Below are positions 1 through 5,090 of a stretch of 8,388 nt of DNA, one piece after another (positions within the stretch are counted from its first letter, which is position 1; each line of letters opens with the position of its first letter). The notes under the pieces are model-generated. The model saw only the letters and a program-made list of their open reading frames with translations. It was not told the origin of the DNA and did not search any database. The DNA comes from Opitutales bacterium (GTDB taxonomy: Bacteria > Verrucomicrobiota > Verrucomicrobiae > Opitutales > CAG-312): the NCBI GenBank assembly GCA_017623955.1, contig JAGAOA010000043.1:1-8388 (forward strand), given 5' to 3'. The position numbers were made by a program, and so were the translations under genes.

Positions 1-1062
1 CTTTCTGGAGGTGTAGACAGTGCAGTTGCATTGGCATTGTTAAAACAACAAGGCGAAGACGTTTCAGCCGCATATATGAAAACATGGATGAACGAAGAAG
101 GCATTGATGTCTTTGGCGATTGTCCGTGGCATCAAGATATTATGGATTGTCAAGCGGTATGCGAACATTTGAATGTGCCATTTGAAGCTGTTGATTTCAT
201 TAAAGAATATCACGAACAGATTGTGGAGTATTTGGTGGATGGATATAGACGTGGAAGAACACCAAATCCAGATGTAATGTGTAATAGGAGAATGAAGTTT
301 GGCAAATTTTTAGATTACGCAAAAGCCAGAGGTTTCGACACTGTTGCAACTGGTCACTATTGTTCTATGAGGGAAAATTCTGACGGCTCTCGAGACTTAG
401 AAATGGGAGCAGATCCAAGTAAAGATCAGTCGTATTTCTTAGCTATGATTACCCAAGAACAACTGCAATCAGCGTCATTTCCTATCGGGGCATTGTTAAA
501 AAGTCAAGTTAGAGATATCGCTAGAATGGAGCAACTACCAAATGCTGAAAAAAAGGATAGTCAAGGAATATGTTTTTTGGGAAAAATAAAAATTCAAGAC
601 TTTTTGCGACACTACATTCCAGAGAGCGAAGGCGACATCGTAAACAAGAGTGGTAAAATTCTTGGCAAACACAAAGGTTTATTCAACTACACAATAGGTC
701 AACGAAAAGGAATAGGTGTTCCATCTAATACAGATAACAAACGATACGTTGTAATAGCAAAAGATTTCGAAAATAACAGATTAATAATAGATTTCGATTC
801 TCCTAACTCCCAAGATTTATACGCAACAAAAGTGAACATTTGTGACATCAACTGGATTAATAAAACAATCGAACAACAAACAGAACTCTATGTTCGTGTA
901 AGATATAGAGACGAACTTGTTAAAGCTTATTTTACGCCCACATCTGCTACATCAGCAACAGTAGAATTTGCAACACCTCAGCGAGCCATTGCCTCAGGGC
1001 AAGTAATGGCAATACATGCACAAAATCAAGTTACAGTTTTAGGTGGAGCTTTTTTTGAATAA
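1..1062 (+). CDS. mnmA: tRNA-specific 2-thiouridylase MnmA (5' end cut by window edge)
   Basis: MnmA activates the C2 oxygen of U34 in Lys, Glu and Gln tRNAs with ATP and swaps it for sulfur in the cytoplasm. The frame is open from the first base and begins LSGGVDS, the PP-loop ATP-binding motif that normally lies within about ten residues of the N terminus. Only a few codons are therefore missing; the TTG at 31 is an internal codon, not the start. The two catalytic cysteines are present: Cys94 of the fragment in NPDVMCNRRMKF (codon 280-282) and Cys191 in SQGICFLG (codon 571-573). Other family blocks are ATGHY, KDQSYFL and FNYTIGQRKGIG, followed by the C-terminal beta-barrel ending in VLGGAFFE. 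The 353 residues seen match the usual length of about 360-370. It ends in TAA with no convincing terminator behind it. It is a housekeeping gene unrelated to the glycan genes further right. Confidence 0.97.
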   Translation, partial: LSGGVDSAVALALLKQQGEDVSAAYMKTWMNEEGIDVFGDCPWHQDIMDCQAVCEHLNVPFEAVDFIKEYHEQIVEYLVDGYRRGRTPNPDVMCNRRMKFGKFLDYAKARGFDTVATGHYCSMRENSDGSRDLEMGADPSKDQSYFLAMITQEQLQSASFPIGALLKSQVRDIARMEQLPNAEKKDSQGICFLGKIKIQDFLRHYIPESEGDIVNKSGKILGKHKGLFNYTIGQRKGIGVPSNTDNKRYVVIAKDFENNRLIIDFDSPNSQDLYATKVNICDINWINKTIEQQTELYVRVRYRDELVKAYFTPTSATSATVEFATPQRAIASGQVMAIHAQNQVTVLGGAFFE

Positions 1063-1125
1063 AACGCTAACAATATTTTTATTAAAAAAATTACAGGTTT
1101 TATTTGAACAATAAAAAATGAAACT

Positions 1126-1153
1126 TTTTTGTATAAATGTCGTTTAATATAAT
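1126..1153 (+). promoter_or_regulatory. possible sigma70-type promoter for the His-rich small gene
   Basis: A perfect TATAAT lies at 1148-1153, with a weak -35 candidate TTTTTG at 1126-1131 and a 16-base spacer. Transcription would begin near 1160, a short distance before the ATG at 1173. The surroundings are so AT-rich that a chance TATAAT is likely, so this is tentative. It would place the ATG at 1137 upstream of the transcript start, which fits the choice of the start at 1173. Confidence 0.3.
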
Positions 1154-1172
1154 ATCTAACCTAAAACAGAAA

Positions 1173-1544
1173 ATGAAAATTATAAAAATATTAATTATTA
1201 CGACATTGGCTTTATCTATGACAGGTATATCGATTGCTCGCCCAGGCGGACATCGACCACCACCTCGTCCACATGCACCAAGGCATCATCATCATTATCG
1301 CCACCACCATCATCATGATTGGTGGATACCCGCAACAATTTTCTCAAGTGCAGTAGCTGTAACAGCAGTAGCAAATGCAGCATCTACTAGAACAGAAACT
1401 GTATATGTTAAAGAGCCTGCTAACACTACGATAATATATCAGACTCCACAAACTACAACGACAACCGTAGTAGAAACTCCGAAACAAAAAGTAACACGCG
1501 AAGAAATAAAGCCAGACGGAACTCGTGTTATATACTATGATTAA
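1173..1544 (+). CDS. small exported histidine-rich protein of unknown function
   Basis: The 123-residue product has a clear signal peptide: MKIIK, a hydrophobic stretch to about residue 18, and a likely cleavage site after SIA (residue 22). The mature protein opens with a Pro/His/Arg-rich stretch holding eleven histidines, including HHHH and HHHHH runs, followed by DWW. A moderately hydrophobic Ala/Val-rich segment follows at about residues 50-68, then a Thr-rich linker (TTTTT) and a charged tail ending REEIKPDGTRVIYYD. An in-frame ATG at 1137 would add 12 residues before the signal peptide. The start at 1173 is preferred because it puts the Lys-rich n-region at the N terminus; neither start has a clear Shine-Dalgarno sequence. 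The histidines could bind metal ions, but nothing proves it. It is followed by a strong terminator. I do not recognise a named family; it resembles short His-rich envelope proteins seen widely in Gram-negative bacteria. Confidence 0.75.
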   Translation: MKIIKILIITTLALSMTGISIARPGGHRPPPRPHAPRHHHHYRHHHHHDWWIPATIFSSAVAVTAVANAASTRTETVYVKEPANTTIIYQTPQTTTTTVVETPKQKVTREEIKPDGTRVIYYD

Positions 1545-1562
1545 TTGGTATTAGTAAAAATA

Positions 1563-1594
1563 AAAAAGGGGTTCACATTTGTGAACCCTTTTTT
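1563..1594. terminator. bidirectional rho-independent terminator between convergent genes
   Basis: The hairpin pairs 1569-1576 (GGGTTCAC) with 1581-1588 (GTGAACCC) perfectly around a four-base loop, ATTT. One G-U pair and five A-T pairs extend the stem. Rightward transcripts end in a run of six U at 1589-1594. Leftward transcripts end in U6-A-U5 over 1567-1556. It lies 18 bases past the stop of the His-rich gene and 43 bases past the stop of the PEP-CTERM gene, so it serves both. Confidence 0.92.
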
Positions 1595-1637
1595 GTATCG
1601 TAAAATCTCAATTAAATTTTATAGCAATATAAAAGCA

Positions 1638-3611
1638 TTATTTTCTTCTGCGATATGCTACAAAACCGAGTGCTATTGCGCCGAAAATCATTGCCCATTC
1701 CGCTGGTTCTGGAACTTGTGGAATTGTAAACAAGAAACCGTCTCTACCATTGATTTGTTTTTCAACCCATTCCCAGCCAGTACCACCTAAATTGCCCGAA
1801 CCATAATAGAATGATTCGTCATCAACAGCAACGCCATCAAACGTTACAAAGCGGAAATCTTCACGCCATACTTCGCTATCGACATAGTCTTTTGAGAACC
1901 ATACTAAACCATTCTCAAAGCCTTTGAAGTTAATTATATTACCTTCGGCAAGAGCAACAGTGTTAGTAGAAACACCTGCAATATCAATATTTACTTTTGT
2001 GAGTTGATCAAATTCAACTAATGCTCTGCCCTCTTCAGCTACACCATTAGAAAGGTCGATAGTCAAAGTTTGTTTGTTGTCGGCAAAGCCTATGTATCTA
2101 ATTCTATTACTTTTTCTGATATCTATTGTAGCATTCTGTCCATTCTTTGTACCCAAGTCATATTGACGAGCGTGTGTAGTGTCGTAGTTAACATCTATTG
2201 CATCTAATACCAAAGTTGAGTTGTTGCGAATAGAGATACCACCACCACTTGCTTGAACTTTATCGTCATAGAACTTCGCCTGCATTGTTAAAACAGAACC
2301 ATTTCCCTTAATATATAAGACCGAACCATACAACTTAGCTGTTGAAGTTACAGTAAAATTGCCGTTTGCTAAATCAATTTCAGACGCTGGGGCAATTGTT
2401 GCTAATTTTGAGGCATCATCGCCAATTGCAAAATATTTAAAATTATTATTAGCCGAAATAATCTGACCGCTAATTACAGCTGTTACATAACCACCATTAG
2501 CCTTATCACCACCTGAACCATTTATTCTAAAGACACTAGTTGCAATAACACCACCAATATCTACATATCCATCTGTATAAATATTGGCTTCTTTTACAAG
2601 ACTTGTAACTTTACCAGTACCAGAGTCAGCCATAGTAAAATCACCATTGTTAACAAGCAACTTTCCACCAACCGATATCGTACCAGTGTCGCCTACATAA
2701 AAGCCGTTGTAAGCAGTAGTATTCGATGTAGTAGTAAAAGAACCATGTATATTTGTTTTACCTCTTAATACAGATGATGTAGAAGTCGTAGAACCACCTT
2801 GCATAATGTTAACTTCTGCCGAGCTTGCAGAACGAATCGACGTTGTGGTACTTGTTACATCGGCAGTACCATCGTTGTAAGTATATGTACCAACTTTGCC
2901 GTAAATGTTGAATACTTCCGAATTATTTGTTCTATATGAAGCAGTAATCCCGTTCGTATTGTTAGTAGAAGTATCAGCATCGTTATACCCCAAATAAATT
3001 GATGCGTTTGAAGTAACAACGGCGTCGCTATTGATGTTCAATGTAGTTGTATATGTTCTATCTTTTGTTACATTACCACCATAAGCTTGGAAGCTTTGAT
3101 CTTGAAAAATAAAGAGAGTATCGTTTGTACCTGTACCATTACCAATATTAAATGTATAATCATCAGTAAAAGCCCCCATAAAGAAATCGCTATACCCAAA
3201 CTTTGAATTTTTTGAAATTAATGTACCGTTATCGAAAATACTGTTGTCACATATTCCATTAACACTTTTTACCAAATAACGACGATTTACATTTGATTGG
3301 CTTTGATTCAAATCGTTTGTGATTGTTTTCCCACCTAAATCAAAAGTTGCATTTAAACCTGTAAAACGAAACTCCATGAAACTAGCACCATCGCGATCTA
3401 ATACCATAGTCTTATGACCAGCAAGCTCAAGAATGGTGGTGTTATTGATGTTAGAAGGATCGTATGGAGTTTCCGTTGGAGCCGTAACCTTTGTCCAATT
3501 AGCAGGATTTGCCCAAGAAGAATCAACGACTCCAGTAAACTTAATTTAAGCAGCACTAGCGAAAGTAGAAGCAAATGCCATTATTGATAAGGTTGTAAGT
3601 AATTTTTTCAT
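1638..3611 (-). CDS. PEP-CTERM surface protein, beta-strand-rich, interrupted by an in-frame TAA after the signal peptide
   Basis: From the ATG at 3611 the frame encodes a textbook signal peptide (MKKLLTTLSI, hydrophobic core, ending STFASAA). It meets TAA at codon 22 (3546-3548), then stays open in the same frame to the TAA at 1638. The downstream part begins IKFTGVVDSSWANPANW, typical of the mature start of autotransporter-like or beta-helix proteins. The body is rich in Gly, Ser, Thr, Asn and short beta-strand repeats and has very little cysteine. The C terminus is VPEP, a 15-residue hydrophobic segment and RRRK, the PEP-CTERM signal known to be cut by exosortases for surface display or export. 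The first ATG after the stop is at 3407; a 589-residue product from there would lack a signal peptide, so it is a poor start. The gene has its own promoter and terminator. Its function is unknown; adhesion or a role in an extracellular matrix is a guess. Whether it is a functional gene, a pseudogene or a sequencing artefact cannot be settled here. Confidence 0.85.
1641..1715 (-). other. PEP-CTERM sorting signal
   Basis: The last 25 codons encode VPEP (1704-1715), then AEWAMIFGAIALGFVAY as the membrane segment, then RRRK before the stop. This three-part signal is recognised by exosortases (EpsH/XrtA-type) in Gram-negative bacteria with exopolysaccharide systems. It predicts an exosortase gene and many sister proteins elsewhere in this genome; none lies in the window. 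Confidence 0.93.
3546..3548 (-). other. in-frame TAA stop codon at the signal-peptide boundary
   Basis: Codon 22 counted from the ATG at 3611 is TAA, directly after the codons for Ala-Ser-Ala-Ala at the predicted cleavage region. The same frame continues without another stop for 635 codons. Other genes in the window end in TAA (mnmA, His-rich gene, GH78-like gene, GH99-like gene), so general reassignment of TAA is excluded. There is no start codon close behind it for efficient reinitiation. A single change from CAA, GAA, AAA or TAT/TAC would create it. Confidence 0.9.
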
Positions 3612-3618
3612 ATTGTTA

Positions 3619-3622
3619 TCCT
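3619..3622 (-). promoter_or_regulatory. ribosome binding site (AGGA) deciding the start at 3611
   Basis: AGGA sits seven bases before the ATG at 3611 on the - strand. It supports this ATG, with its signal peptide, as the true start rather than the internal ATG at 3407. It is the clearest Shine-Dalgarno sequence in the window; the operon genes further right have none that I can see. Confidence 0.7.
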
Positions 3623-3652
3623 ATAAATATGGTATGTTAAAAAACTAGTCAA

Positions 3653-3682
3653 ATACTACCCCCCCCCAATTATTTTTGTCAA
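3653..3682 (-). promoter_or_regulatory. promoter of the PEP-CTERM gene with a poly-G spacer
   Basis: Read on the - strand, a perfect -35 box TTGACA (3682-3677) is followed by an 18-base spacer and TAGTAT (3658-3653), which matches four of six -10 positions. Transcription would start near 3646 and give a leader of about 35 bases that includes the AGGA site. Nine of the 18 spacer bases are a G run, so a one-base change in the run moves the spacer to 17 (optimal for sigma70) or 19. A second, weaker candidate lies just downstream: TTGACT (3652-3647), 17 bases, TATTTA (3629-3624). It would leave almost no leader. Confidence 0.65.
3659..3667. repeat. nine-base C/G homopolymer, candidate phase-variation tract
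   Basis: C9 on the + strand (G9 on the - strand) interrupts AT-rich DNA exactly between the -35 and -10 boxes of the PEP-CTERM gene. Runs of this kind are prone to slipped-strand mispairing. Known cases with a G or C run in a promoter spacer include porA and opc of Neisseria and the fim genes of Bordetella. It is the only C/G run of comparable length in the window. Confidence 0.9.
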
Positions 3683-3684
3683 GC

Positions 3685-3693
3685 TTTTTTTTT
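3685..3693 (-). promoter_or_regulatory. A-tract immediately upstream of the -35 box, UP-element-like
   Basis: On the - strand nine A precede the -35 hexamer by two bases (GC), and nine T from the neighbouring terminator lie before them. A-tracts in this position can bind the alpha subunits of RNA polymerase and raise promoter strength. The placement is seen; the function is inferred and could be chance in AT-rich DNA. Confidence 0.35.
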
Positions 3694-3730
3694 AAAAAAA
3701 AATGCCCTCTTTTATTTTATAGAGAGCATT
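3694..3730 (-). terminator. rho-independent terminator of the glycan operon
   Basis: On the - strand the arms AATGCTCTCT (3730-3721) and AGAGGGCATT (3710-3701) pair over ten bases with one U-G wobble and a ten-base AT-rich loop. Nine U follow at 3702-3694, the first two shared with the stem. It begins 21 bases after the stop codon at 3752. The wobble is a mismatch on the other strand, so it is directional and belongs to the leftward operon. It also insulates the poly-G promoter that starts a dozen bases further on. Confidence 0.88.
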
Positions 3731-3751
3731 CACAAAAATAAGTGTAAAATT

Positions 3752-5068
3752 CTACTTAATTAAATGCGAAATATCGAACATATATATTTGACGAGAACCA
3801 CTATGAGCTGAATCTACAATAACTTTTGTACCGTCGGGAGTCGCTCTTGGGTGGGTATCGCAACGCCACTCTTTACCTTTTATTTCTCTTGGTGAATATA
3901 ACCTTGCAATATCTATACGCTTACCTGTTTTCACGTTATACAAGAACACAGTCTGCATACTCTGTTTGTTGGGGTATGTATCATTTAAAATCCAATCTGG
4001 ATTTTTCAGATAAGTACAATGTCCATTGACTTTCATTTTGTCTGGACCAACTTTTGTATAAGTTGGTTTTGGCTCGTCAGAAATCAGATAAAATGCGTTT
4101 CCTCTATCTGCAATATTTGTCCATGCCAAGATATTTTTACTTTCCCAATCCCAAATAAAGTGCGATGCCATTTTATATGGAATTACAACACGAATATCAC
4201 TTCCGTCAACATTAGCAGTCAACATGTGCGTACCCCAATGTTTTGCATAGACACATTTATTTTTGCAATCTGGTGTACACTGCCAACGATGAAAGAAAAT
4301 GAAACGTTTGCCATTGGGCGAAACCAACAAGTGATTTAACCAATGCTTTGAATTGCAGAAATTTATATGACTCGTTTCCTTGAGTGCAACAACATCGGCA
4401 AGTGACATTATAAGTTTGCATTCTCCCGTTTGCAAATCAATCTTCCATATACCCGTTTCTTTAGGAGCTTTTATATCTTTGTATGGATCGGCAACGCCTT
4501 TGTACCCATACCCTGGTCGAGTATCATTCAAACGTGCGTAATCTAAAGTTATTGCCCATTTACCGTCAGGTGAAAGAGCGTAAACTGCTGTATCGATAGT
4601 ACGCATTTTACCTGTCTTTATATTCTTTATGCGAGACACAAATTTGCCATTTTCAAGATCGTTCCAAATAACTTCAAAATCAGACTGCGGAATGAACTGA
4701 AGTTGACAACCTTGTTGCCAGCCCCACGCTGCCGATGTGCCTAAAGTCGTCCATTTGTTGTCTGAATGCGTGTCGATAACGCCAATTTCGATAGTTTCAA
4801 AATCTTTAGGCGAACGATTTTCAAAATTTGCACGCATTGCCAAAACATAACGCCCAGTTGGGTCAGTTTCAAACTTGTCGTAATAAGCAAACCAATGAGC
4901 TCCAGGAGCTTTTGTTAGTTGTTTATATGGAACATAAATTTCAGATCCATTTTCAACAACAACCTTTTTACTTTCGGGGTTATCGAATTGAACTTGCTTG
5001 CTCGCACACGCACAAAATAATAATGGTAATGCAAGCAACGCTATTTTTGTTTTTATGTAATTTTTCAT
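3752..5068 (-). CDS. TolB-like beta-propeller lipoprotein
   Basis: The product has 438 residues. Its N terminus (MKNYIKTK, then ALLALPLLFCACAS) is a lipoprotein-type signal peptide; Cys21 is the likely lipidated residue in a slightly unusual lipobox. The rest reads as a WD40/PD40-type propeller with blade motifs SPDGKW (166-171), SPNGKRFIFFHRW (250-262), ANVDGSDI (285-292) and ATPDGTKVIVDS (409-420). The stretch GHCTYL...ILNDTYPN...RCDTHPRATPDG resembles a propeller family common in glycan-degrading Bacteroidota, Planctomycetota and Lentisphaerota. Histidines in comparable positions (H260, H303, H350, H406) recall the metal-binding centre of PL22 oligogalacturonate lyases, but that link is uncertain. 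It is the last operon gene, 22 bases after the GH78-like gene, with no clear Shine-Dalgarno sequence, and it ends in TAG. Possible roles are glycan binding, a lyase activity or scaffolding at the cell surface. Confidence 0.8.
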   Translation of the reverse strand: MKNYIKTKIALLALPLLFCACASKQVQFDNPESKKVVVENGSEIYVPYKQLTKAPGAHWFAYYDKFETDPTGRYVLAMRANFENRSPKDFETIEIGVIDTHSDNKWTTLGTSAAWGWQQGCQLQFIPQSDFEVIWNDLENGKFVSRIKNIKTGKMRTIDTAVYALSPDGKWAITLDYARLNDTRPGYGYKGVADPYKDIKAPKETGIWKIDLQTGECKLIMSLADVVALKETSHINFCNSKHWLNHLLVSPNGKRFIFFHRWQCTPDCKNKCVYAKHWGTHMLTANVDGSDIRVVIPYKMASHFIWDWESKNILAWTNIADRGNAFYLISDEPKPTYTKVGPDKMKVNGHCTYLKNPDWILNDTYPNKQSMQTVFLYNVKTGKRIDIARLYSPREIKGKEWRCDTHPRATPDGTKVIVDSAHSGSRQIYMFDISHLIK

Positions 5069-5090
5069 GAGTGTTTTTTAGTTTATATTT

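Noticed and set aside
31..33. TTG as a start for mnmA
   Set aside because: The PP-loop SGGVDS lies upstream of it in the same frame and is essential; the gene simply begins before the window.
1063..1136. Terminator after mnmA in the A/T runs
   Set aside because: Only short A-T pairing can be drawn, with no GC core; I do not consider it a terminator.
1137..1139. Earlier ATG for the His-rich gene
   Set aside because: It would put 12 extra residues before the signal peptide and it overlaps the region before the likely -10 box; no ribosome site supports it.
1255..1320. CAC/CAT-rich stretch as a tandem repeat or CRISPR-like array
   Set aside because: It is the coding sequence of the histidine runs, with mixed CAT/CAC codons and no regular unit.
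1545..1790. Rightward open frame after the His-rich gene
   Set aside because: It runs through the terminator hairpin and lies antisense to the conserved PEP-CTERM tail; its composition is not protein-like.
3405..3407. ATG as the true start of the PEP-CTERM protein
   Set aside because: No signal peptide and no clear ribosome site go with it, whereas 68 codons upstream there are a ribosome site, an ATG and a signal peptide in the same frame, broken only by one TAA. It could be used only as a fallback start.
3546..3548. Reassigned stop codon (alternative genetic code)
   Set aside because: TAA ends four other intact genes in the window at the expected family lengths, so it works as a stop here.
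3647..3682. Bacteroidota-type promoter (TTTG and TAnnTTTG)
   Set aside because: TAGTATTTG has the wrong spacing for the -7 box, and the PEP-CTERM signal points away from Bacteroidota; sigma70 boxes fit better.
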